Below, piece after piece: positions 37,001 to 48,059 of a DNA stretch of 64,000 nt. Both the position numbers and the translations under genes were made by a program. Within the stretch, counting starts at the first letter, position 1. Each line of letters begins with the position of its first letter. Under the pieces are notes generated by a model. It ran no database searches and had not been told where the DNA came from. It worked only from the letters and a program-made list of their open reading frames with translations. Source of the DNA: Lithospermum erythrorhizon (lineage: Eukaryota > Streptophyta > Magnoliopsida > Boraginales > Boraginaceae); the NCBI GenBank assembly GCA_019722365.1, contig JADFUC010000581.1, positions 1-64,000 on the forward strand, read 5' to 3'.

Positions 37001-37906
37001 GAGAACACCAAATATTGGAGGATATGTCAGGGGCTTCAGAGGGGTTGAACTTCTAAGAATCGGGATGATGAGTTGCTCAAGATGGAGCTTGCATATAATA
37101 ATAGCTTCCATGCCGCATCGATACGGCACCATTCGGCGTTGTACCAAGAAAACGTAGGGACTCCATTTTGTCGGAACGATGTGAGATAGAAAAATATATG
37201 GTTCGGAGTTGGTGGAAAGGTCGGTGGAAAGAATAAAGTTGATACAACAACACTTGAAAGTGGAGCAAGATAGATAGAAGATGTATGCAAATCATCGCCG
37301 AGTAGATTTAATGCTTGAAATTGGTGACAAAGTCTTCTTGAGAATATCCCTGGAAAGCAATAGATTCAAAGAAAAGTGAAGTCAATCCAATAATATATTG
37401 GTTCGTATGAGATTTTGATAGAATTGGTCCGTGGCTTATTGTTTAGCTTTGTCCCCAGAATTGGAGAGAATTCATACTCTGTTTCATGTGTCATGCTTGA
37501 GGAAGATATTCGAGATTTAATCCTATATCCTAGAGTCACAACTAATCGAGCTTCGAGGACTCCATATGAAGAGGAACCGTGAAAATTTCGATCGAAAGGA
37601 AAAAGTGTTAAGTAACAAAGTTTTGGCCTTAGTGAAGGTGTTGTGGCAAACCAACCCAGTGTAGGAAGCTACGTGGGAACGAGAGAGATCTTAGAACGCT
37701 ATCCGCATCTTTCAAATGTATTAGTTGTTAAAATTTGTGCTATAATATGTGTTAGCATGTAATTTATTTTTGAGGTTGAGAAAAGTTATAATTGGGCAAT
37801 GTGATATAACCTATGGGGATACTTATAAGGGTTGAAGTTGCGAAACGAGACGAGTAGCAGTAGTAAATCTTTGAGGACGAAATTTTTATTAGAGGGTAGA
37901 CAGATA
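31032..37906 (+). pseudogene. Ty3/gypsy (Tekay-like chromovirus) gag-pol, broken, split by a solo LTR
   Basis: Domains in order: gag ELIQLKQGGRNINDYEKRFS (about 31650), CCHC zinc knuckle C-x2-C-x4-H-x4-C at 32093-32134, and a protease remnant LFDSVTHSFIS near 32470 (the usual DSGATH has lost residues). Reverse transcriptase pieces run from about 33100, with the catalytic VVVFIDDILIYS near 33450-33480. PLTKLT near 33750, an RNase H block with THDLELPVIVFALKIWRHY near 33985-34040, and integrase start with KMYRNLQ and an ICQQVK piece (34515-34600). The integrase breaks after SIVSDRDA at about 34885 and resumes at 36901 with a damaged FTS..FW..F block, HPQTDGQSERT-like words and an ELVRGLL-type tail up to 37500. 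GAGGACGAAATTTTTATTAGAGG-type sequence before 37907 is the polypurine tract. It is dead through many stops and indels. Confidence 0.9.
34900..36898 (-). mobile_element. Solo LTR inserted in the gypsy integrase
   Basis: This 2.0-kb segment interrupts the integrase between the SDRDA motif and the following FTS block. Read on the minus strand it begins TGAAATAACCCGAATTTTTA and ends CCTCAGTCTGCGGCCGACA, like the termini of LTR family A. It has no coding potential. A TATA-like AT-rich motif lies near 36700 on the minus strand, with a GTGAGTACTCAT word near 36500 (plus strand as ATGAGTACTCAC). Flanks GACTC (left) and GCCTA (right) could be an eroded 5-bp duplication. LTR-LTR recombination probably removed its body. 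Confidence 0.75.
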
Positions 37907-38640
37907 ACGAAGTTACATTTAAACCTTTAAAAAATATGTTAAATATATCGCTTCGATGGTGGAATCCGTGAGATAGTATAAATTCTTCGAATAAAATAAA
38001 TATACCGATTACTCCAGTATTAATGAGTAGTATTGTGTTACACTTGATAATAATATATTTAGGATCGTTTTCATTAAATTTAATGACAAAAGTGAGAAAT
38101 AAAGACCATACCAAACAAGGCCTAACTTTTTACTCTATATATCCCTTAAAAACCCAAAATATCTCCCATCCCATTCCTCCTTGGGTCAAATCATCATCAT
38201 CTTCTATCACCATTTAATTTTTTTTCTTCTTTTTCTTTCTTTTCTTTTGTCTTGTGAAGTTCTCATAATAAAATTCAAGCTTTAAGTGTTCCTACCATCA
38301 TCTACATCTAAGATATATGATACAATCCCCTTAAACTCTCCTTCTTCTTCATGTCTTAGGAACATCTAAATGATATGTTATGTTATTTATAATTTGAAAA
38401 GTTAGACAAAATGAATATTATATTAAAGATGAATCTTTAGTAGTTTATGGTAGATTTAGAACCATATTTTGTTACTTTAATTCCATTATTATTGGAATAT
38501 TTTAGAGTATAACATCGGTAGATAGCTATATTATGTATGGGTTTGATTTTGTTCCTATTTAATCTCAATTTTTATATAAGAAATAGAAATAAATAGTAAA
38601 TATGTTCCAAAAAATTATGTGTACTCCGCTTTTTAAGTAA
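37907..38640 (+). mobile_element. 3' LTR of the family A gypsy element, truncated
   Basis: It starts right after the polypurine tract and aligns with the first ~710 bases of the 5' LTR at 28730. Shared words include TTTAAACC, ATATATCGCTT, GAGTAGTATT, TAATAATATATTTAG, TTTTCATTAAATTTAATGAC and AATTCAAGCTTTAAGTGTTCC. Alignment stops near 38620-38640 (AAATATGTTCCAAAAATTAT). The remaining ~1.6 kb of LTR is missing, so the right edge was deleted. Confidence 0.8.
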
Positions 38641-38722
38641 AAATAAACATCAACTACAACAAAATAAGAAGAGAATCACTTACTAAGAAGATTCTGAACT
38701 CGCACATTGGCTTTGTCACCAC

Positions 38723-41638
38723 ATATTTATCAATTACACTGTGAGCTTCACTTACAATTTACATAATATATAAAATATATGCCTTTCCTCGGATTTGGCA
38801 CTATCCAAAACCCTTTGGAGCACTCTCTAAGACGAGCAAGCTCGTATTTGACTTAAGCTTTTAACGCCAAGCTTAATGTTTAAGACGTAAGCTGTGGTAC
38901 CAAATATTATATTTAGTAGACATCATTACATCTAAATTATATGAGATTATAAATTATATGATAATTAAATTAAAAGACATCCAAATTATGATATACTTGA
39001 AGGAGAAAAAGAAGTTGAAAAATAATTTTTTAATCAAGAATAAACTCCCTTTCAATTAAAAATTATATGAAAAATAACTAGAGTTTCATGTGCAAAGAAT
39101 TCGTATGATTGTCCATTTACCTTTTATAATGGATTTAAATCATTATTTAAACTTGAACAATTGAAGAAGTATATGTTTTGGTTTTTATATTTAAATAAAA
39201 AAAATTCTCATGGATATTAAGATTGTTGGCTTCTTTTGATTGTTTTTTAATTTAATAAAACTTGTTTACAATGCAAATAACATATGATCCTTTTTTAATC
39301 CCTTTAGTAACAATACGACTCACGTGTATATTTTTGTGAAGGAGAATATTTATCAATTACACTAAAATTTTACTTCTACTATCATATATTATATAAAATA
39401 TTATGGGCCCTTCTGGATTTGGGCACTATCCAAAAAACCCTTTGGAGCACTCTCTAAGACGAGCAAGCTTGGTATTGACTTAAGTTTAATGCTCAAGTTT
39501 AATGTTTAAGATTGTAAGCCAGAGCCAGTGTTTATATTTAGTAGACATCATTACATCTAAATTATATGAGATTATAAAATTTATATATTAGAATAATTTT
39601 TTTAAAAATATTATTATTTATTTATGATATGATAATTAAATTAAAAGATATCCAAATTATGATATAGTTGAAGGAGAAAAAGAAAGGAAAAATATATAAT
39701 TTTAATCAAGAATAAACTCCTTTCAATTAAAAAAATTATATAAAAAAATAACTAGAGGAAATTATCCGCCATTCCAAGTAAAGTCATGACATTGGTAAGG
39801 ACATTCGTCCCGCAAGTGACAATCACAAGCAGATTAGTCCCAAGAATTGACTTTTTTTTTTATTGCATTTAGTCCCTAAAATATTAATTCCTCATATCAA
39901 CGCTTTTATAACGCTGGGGTCAATTTTGGGCAGATATACTTCAAGACCTTTTGGGGTTAAAATATAATTATGAATACTTTTGAATTTTTTTTTGATGTTT
40001 TTCCTCCAAATGTCATGAAAGTCCACCTGCAACAGAAGTAGCTAGAAGTCATTATTTTTAAGAAAATTATCATTCTTTGCAGTTGCAGTAGCTTGTGTTT
40101 GAAATGACATTTCTGCCTCTCCCTATTCAGAAACACAGAAGAAGCAAGAATTTCATTACGATAAAATCACATTTCCTTAAAAAAGCTTACTATTCTAAGT
40201 GTGTATACAAGGTTCTCTTTTAATCCAAGCGTGGGGATTATTACACGAAGTAGCAATCCTATAACCAACTAACCAAGTACAAATCTGACAACATTATTAT
40301 TATTACTTCATTAAAAAAATCGAAAAAACAAAACCAAATAAATTGTCCAAAAAAACCAAAAGATGCTCTCATCACCTCTCAATCGTTGATGTTCTCCGCC
40401 TCTGCCGGTAAGGGAATCTAAGACGACCCACTGGTGGATTTCAGGCAGCCGCAAATTCACATAAAATTATTTTGGTTTAATCTTTATGATTTTTTAAATT
40501 GCATGAATTATGAAGAATTTGATATGGAGCTGTTTGATTCCCAAGTTTTGATTTTTTTTTTGCCTTTTTAGGTAAGAATTAAGGTACCCTTTTCGTGTTT
40601 TTGTTATTGTTTAGTATTTCTTTGATGAGTTGAGTTTATGTGAATTTTGGCTTTTGTTTTGTTGGTTTTTGTGTCAATTTGGATTAATTGGATATGCGCT
40701 TTTATGTTTTGAATCTAATTGTTTTGATGGGAATCTTTGCTAGTTTGTTTAATTGATTATGTTTTAAAAGTTGCATGTATTAATGTATTTTTATATATTT
40801 TTTTGTGTTTGGTGCTTTTTATTGGTGTTTTTGCATGGCTTAAAGAATGATTTTGTTGGTTTTGCTTGTAATCTTATGATGAAGTTTTGGAAGGATGTTG
40901 TTATAAGGGGGAGGGGGCAGAAAAGAGTTTGGAGTTGGGTTTATTGTGTGTACTTTCTTGTATTGAAAATATTAGAAATTGATAATTCTTGGGACAAAAA
41001 TGATATTGAATGTGTAAGCATCTATGAGAAATGAAGAAAATGAGGATAGATATAAGTTGTTAAATGGAGGGAAACTTTAATGAATTTCCATGAAAAAGTT
41101 TCATGATATTTTATGAAAATATCAAAAAAAGTTCAAAAAGTATTCATAATTATATTTTAACCCCAAAAAGGTCTTCAAAATTATATTATCACTCCTGAAA
41201 AATTGACCCCAAAACGTTATAAAACTACATTTCGTTAACGGAATTAATATTTAGTGACTAAATGCTGATAAAAAGTCAATTACTTACTAATCTCGCACAT
41301 GATCAAATCGCACCATCATTACACTTATTGGTACTCACTTGATGCAATTTCTCAAATAACTAGAGTTTCATGTGCAAAGAATTCGTATGATTGTCCATTT
41401 ACCTTTATAATGACTTAAATCATTATTTAAACTTGAACAATTGAAGAGGTAAATGTTTTGGTTTCTTTTATATTTAAATAAAAAAAATTCTCATGGATAT
41501 TAAGATTGTTGGCTTCTTTTGATTGTTTTTTAATTTAATAAAACTTGTTTACAATGCAAATTAACATTTGATTTTTAAAAAAAAATCCTTTTTAGTAACA
41601 ATGATGACTCACGCAGATATATTTTTGTGAAGGAGAAT
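38723..41638. repeat. ~620-bp tandem duplication, second copy split by a MULE
   Basis: Copy 1 spans 38723-39345 and copy 2 39346-39754 plus 41354-41638. Both begin ATATTTATCAATTACACT and end TTTTTGTGAAGGAGAAT. They share GGCACTATCCAAAA, CCTTTGGAGCACTCTCTAAG, ACGAGCAAGCT, TTTAGTAGACATCATTACAT and CTCATGGATATTAAGATTG words. Copy 2 has an extra ~45-bp AT-rich segment near 39580. The nature of the unit is unknown; it has no ORF. Confidence 0.88.
39755..41353. mobile_element. Mutator-like element with long inverted repeats, non-autonomous (Pack-MULE candidate)
   Basis: The 9-bp AAATAACTA lies on both sides (39746-39754 and 41354-41362). The element starts GAGGAAATTATCCGCC and, read from the other end, GAGAAATTGCATCAAG. 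The two ends are homologous inverted repeats of about 270 bp (39755-40030 against 41353-41085). They share TGACTTTTT...GCATTTAGTC, AATATTAATTCC, TTTTATAACG, GGGGTCAATTTT and GGGGTTAAAATATAATTATG. The ~1.05-kb interior has no transposase. It holds a short GC-richer stretch near 40360-40450 (ATGCTCTCATCACC...GCCTCTGCCG followed by GTAAGG) and T-rich intron-like DNA, suggestive of a captured 5' exon and intron. The open frame at 40771-41034 lies in the T/G-rich part and is probably not coding. Confidence 0.88.
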
Positions 41639-42100
41639 GAAACATAACTTAGTATAGTGCTATTTTTCCTTTAAATTAATACTTACAAATCTTGATATAT
41701 ATTCATCCTCATCACCTATTCAACTTCTTTAACAAATTATCTTCATTCCAATACTTAGCTTTACGTCTCTATCATTTTAAATAAGTGTTTAACTACTAAA
41801 CCTAACTCATTTCACTTATTTCTGTTTCTACTCATCACTTTTAGTGTGGCCATGTTCGATTTTTAACATTAAAACTGAAGTCATGTTTTTTGTTTTCGCT
41901 TTCAAAATATTACAACATCAATGTATTGAAATTTTCATATTATATAAATATAATACATTTTAATAATAATTTCATAAAATAATACAACAAATATTAACCG
42001 TTAAATAAAAAAGGTATTACTATTGAAAAAATATATTTTATCAATATGGATCATGCTAAATCAATAAATACACATTTATTAAGAAAACACAAAATAAATA

Positions 42101-42347
42101 CTCCCTTCGTATCAATATAAATGATCATATTGTTCAAAAATACTTTATGAAACTCATTGATTTTACTATTTCATAGGAAAGAAAATATTATCAACAAATG
42201 AGAATAAAGTAAGATTAGTATAATAAAATAATATTAGTAAATTTTATAACTTCAACGCAAAAATGTTACATTAATAAAATAAATAATTAAATATTTTAAT
42301 AATACAAGAATTTAATCTAAACGACATTTATATCGATACTTGAATAG
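42101..42347. mobile_element. Stowaway-like MITE
   Basis: The left end CTCCCTTCGTATCAATATAA follows TA. The right end read backwards is CTATTCAAGTATCGATATAA. The two 26-base ends match at most positions. The right-hand TA has decayed to AA. The 247-bp interior is AT-rich and noncoding. It lies about 350 bp downstream of the RAD9 stop codon. Confidence 0.75.
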
Positions 42348-42703
42348 AATATTTACCAAATAATGTCACGCTAATCAAGACAAAGATAAAAAATGGACGA
42401 AAGTGATATAGGAAAAGCACAACATGTTCATCCTGATTTGATTGGGACACTTACATTCCCCATCATTGGGTCATTATATGTGGTTCATTGCTTGTTTATT
42501 TTAGGTGCAAATGTGCAATGACACAAAAGATATGTATTAAAAACGATATTCAACTCGAGTACTCTAACTTATAGATGCTTGAACTCACTCCCTTGTTTCA
42601 ATATATCTTACAGACATGAACCAGATGAGGAATACCAACATTGTATGAAAAACAAATAAAGATATGAACACAAAAGTTGATCACCGGTTTGAAAAATAAA
42701 GTA

Positions 42704-45700
42704 CTACTTCTCTTCACAGTATGGAGGTGTTGGTTGGACGCACAATTCGGGCTCTTCACCATCGTCATCTTCGTCTTCTGCATCCAGCCAATTACATGGA
42801 TGGTGTTGAGAAAGACGATTATCCTCTGTATCTGAAGAGCACATAAAACAGATAACCTTAGTAATTTTGAGCATGAACCAATCAGAAAATATAACTCTGC
42901 AACAATTAATTAGACCCTTAGTAGGACTTACCTTTTGGTTCATCCATGTGACCTCTTGCCTTATTAAGGCCGCTAAGGAGTCCAGTTAAGAGGCAACTTA
43001 CATGTAAGAAGAACTGTGCAACTTAGTTTTCATATGTTGTGAACATCTATTAGGCCAGGGAGATACATACAAAGCTTCATGCGTCTCTCTTTAGCTGGAA
43101 ATACTATTGATGGAAACAGAAATTCCTTCAATTTCTGATCACAAGAGGTTGATTCCCTCAGGATTACATGCTGCATAATATTCTCAAGGAGCTAAATGTA
43201 AAAAATTGTAAAACTTTCTGTGTTAGAAAACTGCATATGCTGTTCATTGATTGTTCTTCGCAAAAGTTACAAATAGTATTACGACTGCCACAATTCAGAT
43301 ATCTTTCCACAAGCAATATATAGCAATGCAGAATAATGTAAATGGTTCAAAGTGTAGAACTTCTGAAATTTGGATTAGTATTCTCATTCGTCCATATATG
43401 CCCAGAAAGTATTATTCTATGTATCGTTGAGCCTGAATAAAAGACTCATAACAGATGATAATGAAAATCAAGGAGGGCAAATTAGGATACTTGATTGGAA
43501 TATCAGGATCAAAGACACTGCCAGTTGCACCTTTTGATATATAAATTGCACCAATCCTATCGATTTCTCTTTGCTCGTTGCTGTTTTCCGTTCTTCTGCC
43601 TAAACCTTGCCGATCTTCAGTGCCATTTCCACTTCTTGCTGCACTGCCTGCTTATAGATGGTTGCAAACATTAATATATCACACCAGAAGTATTTCACAT
43701 AAAATACACGATTACCTGAAAGTTCAGACCAAATTCTGGTGTGGGTAGCTGGAAGCACTGATGCCTTTGCTTCTGATGCTTCCTGTGCATAGCCTCTTCG
43801 TCTAGAATCAGCGGCAGCTGCTCCAGCTTCAGATGCACTAGTATCATTGAGCTGTGATGTAAGCATAGTTGCAAGGACAAGGGTTGCATCAAAGTTTGAA
43901 GACGAGCCATCATCCAGTCCAAATTCAGGCACCATTAGAATTGGCCTACACCACAGGTTCTTGTTTATAATCAGTTGGTAGTATTTGTAAGAGAAGTTTC
44001 TTACGTGAAGAAATAGTTCCAAACAATGGCTAGTGATCAGGTGTTTACACTTCCAGTAACAGTCGAGGAATAATATTTGCAACTAGATAATTCGTAATGA
44101 GAAAAATTAAAACAACTCTTTAAATGAAATTCATAGTATTTAGATTAATTTGCAACAACAGTTTTAACACAGATTTTCTACTGATGCAAGATTGGCAAGC
44201 TCACCAAAATAATTAATATCTACTTCCCCCATTCCATTTTTCTTAGACATTTGACAATGCACAAATTTTAAGACAATTTGAATTCATCTAACATGCTAAT
44301 CCTTCCATAACATTCTCTTAATTTTGGTGTAGGTGGAACATGCATTGGGATTTCATTACATGGAAAATCTACCAAAGAAAGTGTGATGGTTGGAGTATTT
44401 CAGTGGTCCATTGTTGTCACCTCAGGATTGCTGCTCAAGATTATAAATAGTCATATTACTCATGGAGGACAAGAGATATAAAATCAGTGGTATTCAAGTA
44501 AATACTAAGATGACAATTGCTACAGGAATCAAAATTAGGTTTTCCATTAAGATCATACTGATAATTTTAACCAAAGAGTGACTTCCAGTGCATTCTAACA
44601 GAATGCTCAATGAGTGGGCCAATGCAGATATACTTTGGGGACAGGAAGTAGAAACGCATAAGTATAAGAGCTACAAATTTCAAAAAGAATTCGTCTTACT
44701 CCCCGGATTTGTCGAAATAGAAATGGATGTCTACTTCACATCCCTCACAGAAAGAAAGAAATGCCTGAAATTTGAAAAAAAAGGAAAAATATGAAATACA
44801 AGAAACATATTGGAAAGATCAGTCACAAAGAACTAACATTTTTCAGCTACTTTAATAAGTAAATGAATTAATGAACTCTTGAATGCTCACATTTAAGACA
44901 GTGGACCACAAAGAAAAGCTAAAATCAAAACCTAAAGAACAAGAGAGCAGTATTCCCTGTTGATCTTTCCTATTGGAATGGATTCACAGAAAAGAAGACA
45001 GCTACTGTTTATGGGGGAAAGAATGACTAAGAAAAATACTTTCTCCTTGTTATTGATAGGCTTCACATTTGAATCAATTTTAGTATACGATCTACTTTTT
45101 AACAAACTACCCTACTTATATTGATATATACATTCCCTTCCGATGAAGAGCCACCATCTTCTCTCATTTCTTTCCTGTCATCCTTTTCTTATCCACAAAC
45201 AACCTTCTTATGACTCTTCGTTAACAAATGATAAACCGGCATGCATATAACCATTTAAAAAAAAAAATCTCCAAATCCTAAAGAGATTTACTCATCAAAC
45301 AATGGAACTTCAGAGCTACGATAATAGATTTTGTGGTTAACACCTAACAAATTGATCTAATAACACTTATATGCATTATATTAAAAAACCATTGAAAACA
45401 CCAGCTGACTTCAATATCAGTAAAGTCAACTAACTATTCAGCTTCATTATCAATCATGCATACTCACAATGGTAAAGTAAATATGTTCCATGTATTAAAC
45501 AAATATTCTGAATTACAAACAACCAAAGTGAGACTATACAATATTCCTAATGAGAGTTTACTGGCTTAACCATGCCTTCATTGAATAAAGTAAAACAATA
45601 TTTATTAATAGAAGTATTAATTTAGAAGTTCATACACATAGATTTGAATGTTGTTTTTTGAAATCATAACATCACCTTTAGCTCCTTTGCACCAAATGTC

Positions 45701-47177
45701 ACATCTACAGGATCTCCAGTGTGATTATACTGCACAAACTCTACAGCGGGATCTATCCATAGCTGAGTGTATAATGATGAGTCATTGTCTACAATTAAGC
45801 TATATTGTTAGCTGAATGGGCTCAAGTTGTCAAAAATAGCATAAACGTTTTCCCATGACCTCCAGCAGAGTTGATATTACCATTACCCACCTTTGGTTGG
45901 ATCGACATAACTCCTTAGTTCAACAACTTTCCCCCCAATTTCGTTAGCAGCATCAGGAGGTAAGAAACTACGTTCTGTTGAGATGACAGTAATCTCCTCA
46001 AGATTTGACTGAAAATTAGCCAATAGTCTGTTGAGATCACGAGGCCGCACCACAAAATTGCTTGGAAGCCGCCTTCTATCTAATGACAATTGTTGGATGT
46101 CAGGTTCAATGTTGCAAGCAATCCAATAACTTTTCTTCACGCCTGCATACATGTATTTCATGAACATTATCAATTTATAAAACTTTAAGTGAGACTAGTA
46201 TCAAGAGATAATGATAAATGTATCTTTCATGATAACAAAAAGAAGAAGGAAAAAAAGAAAAAACTAACATAATGATTTTAACTTTCACTTTCAAGATGAA
46301 GTTATATGCACAGATTTGGTGGCAATAGCCTATAGTTTCTACCATATCCTAAAAGAGTTGTAAAGTGCAAACTCAAGTATAATGCTTGAAGCCTAGTACT
46401 AATGTTCTGCCAATATAGTCATTATCAAATATATCCACAACTACTCTTCCATACTCTCCGTTATTGAAAAAACATCGCCTGCCCAAAACCTTCCATGGAA
46501 ACAAATAGCTGATTTGGATCTGAATGTACACTACTCACTAATGACATACAACTTTTCGTTTCTTACATCTGTATCAAACGGGAAATATCTAGCACAAAAC
46601 AAGGAAAACCGAAGAACAAAATGAGTGGACACGCGAACAAAATTGTACCATTGAAGCATTCCAAAGTCCACTGCACCTTAGGTGCATCGGGATCTGGCAA
46701 GTGGATACTCAGACGATCGATACTAGCAAGAGGTGTCCTTAGCACAGCACATATAGCCTTCAACAGGCAGCATTACAGCGAAACAATCAGTCAACAAACT
46801 CAAGGCATAGAATACGACGATTCCAATTCTCACCTTCAACAGAACAGAACAACGAATTTGTCCATTTCCAATAATTGTGTATATATCAAAGAAATCAGGT
46901 TTCATCGTGATCGATTGGAAGGCTGACCTCGATGTATTAAGTGAATGAAACTCCAACTGCAATACAATTTTCCCAAACAATTAGGAGATACATTATTAAT
47001 ACTAGCATAGTAGTATTTGATATAAAAATAGTTAGTTAAGTTGACAATGAAAATATTGTGTAGATTTTTTACCTGGGAAGGGGAAGCTTGAATAGTGAGG
47101 TCATTTCCGATGCGTGCGAGGCACGTGACTGATCGACCCAATGTTTTCAGTGAATTTCCGCTTACAGAAAACTCCAT
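42704..47177 (-). CDS. RAD9: RAD9 checkpoint clamp subunit (10 exons)
   Basis: RAD9 forms the ring-shaped 9-1-1 clamp with RAD1 and HUS1, loaded at damaged DNA in the nucleus to activate checkpoint and repair. Exons on the minus strand are 47177-47073, 46956-46834, 46757-46649, 46142-45891, 45788-45676, 44764-44700, 43945-43716, 43647-43531, 42952-42932 and 42831-42704. All have GT...AG borders and a consistent phase, giving about 420 residues. The PCNA-like part shows MEFSVSGNSLKTLGRSVTCL, LRTPLASIDRL, LPDPDAPKVQWTLECF, RRRLPSNFVVRPRDLNRLLA, ELRSYVDPTK, AFLSFCEGCEVDIHFYFDKS and EFGLDDGSSSNFDATLVLAT. The variable tail has NGTEDRQ and the acidic end HHPCNWLDAEDEDDDGEEPE. The ATG at 47177 was chosen because the family starts MEFSVSG. 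The 21-bp exon 9 is the least certain. A hAT element begins about 150 bp upstream. Confidence 0.93.
43060..43190 (-). other. Open, splice-bordered stretch inside RAD9 intron 8
   Basis: On the minus strand, after ACATTTAG, the frame reads LLENIMQHVILRESTSCD and continues QKLKEFLFPSIVFPAKERRM without a stop to CTTT|GTATGT. It is flanked by acceptor- and donor-like sites, but its phase does not match the neighbouring RAD9 exons as I assigned them. It could be an alternative exon, a misplaced exon in my model, or a fragment of another gene. I do not recognise it as a known domain. Confidence 0.3.
44223..44395. mobile_element. Degenerate Stowaway-like element in RAD9 intron 6
   Basis: It is bounded by TA at 44221-44222 and 44396-44397. 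The left end CTTCCCCCATTCCATTTTTC and the reverse-read right end CTCCAACCATCACACTTTCT are loosely alike. It is about 173 bp and noncoding. The ends are too diverged for certainty. Confidence 0.45.
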
Positions 47178-47601
47178 TTCCACTTCTTCAATTTGGGAAA
47201 ATACGCTTTACATTCGATTGGATTTTCATTAATTTGGGATGGAGGGAAAATCATATTTTCTCAACAATATATCAAAACATAATAGTATCTTTCAACTTGG
47301 ACCATCTATAGAATTCAATACATATGGTTAGAGGTGGCAACAGTCCGGCCCGGTTCGTTATGAGTCGGCCCAGGGCTGGCCCGGCCCACTAAACTATTAC
47401 TTGTGCCTATTCGATTCGAGTACCGTGTCTCGAGGGCCTTAATGGGGTACCCTCGTACACGTTTAACGCAGTTTCAGCAAAAAAAAAATAGTGTTATAAG
47501 CGTGCCAACGTTTTAATTACAAGGGGTAACGTTTATAACTAAAAAAACTAACACTGATCATTTTATTCAAAGTTCAAACATACAAGCGGTCAAACGGATA
47601 G

Positions 47602-47938
47602 TTCATGGTACAATAGGTTTTTTCTCGCAAGCGTCCATGCCATACAAGCGGACAACAGTCTTTTCATAATGAAACTTGAACGTTACAAGATCACCAATTT
47701 TTATATCGTGATGTTCTACAAATTGACGTCACCCATCCGTGAAATAAACTTTTTCAAGTTCTCCATCCTCGCCCCTTCCATTTTCGATTTTCACATCGAA
47801 AAGAGTTGTAAAACGAATTGACATGTCGGGTCATATTTCTTAGGTAGTTCGATCCTTGCACTACTTGGATCGACAATAATCTTGAAAAATCTCTTACAAG
47901 GGACACCGACCGGAATTTCTTCTCGAGTCATATCAAAC
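47602..47938 (-). pseudogene. B3 DNA-binding domain fragment carried antisense in the hAT element
   Basis: On the minus strand, MTREEIPVGVPCKRFFKIIV and ARIELPKKYD give the start of a plant B3 fold (FFKI...LPxKY). After a frameshift the frame continues FDVKIENGRGEDGELEKVYF, TDG, a TGA stop at 47731-47729 where B3 domains have Trp, then RQFVEHHDIKIGDLVTFKF and VVRLYGMD. The GW..FV..H.I..GD.VTF.F pattern is the B3 core that inserts into the DNA major groove. Intact relatives would be REM/ARF-like transcription factors, nuclear DNA-binding proteins. It has one frameshift and one nonsense codon. It lies between the hAT left end and the palindrome cluster, so the element either captured it or evolved with it as a second gene. 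Confidence 0.65.
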
Positions 47939-48059
47939 AAGGAGTTGTAAAACGAATTTGAATATGTAAAACGAATACAATATAAGTATTTGAAAGTTAT
48001 GAGTTTTGATGGTTCTAAACCGATATCTCATTACCCCTATTTATAGAGCAAAAAACTTG

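Noticed and set aside
40771..41034. 87-codon frame inside the MULE as a membrane protein
   Set aside because: The apparent hydrophobicity comes from T/G-rich intron-like DNA. There is no start context, homology or conserved motif.
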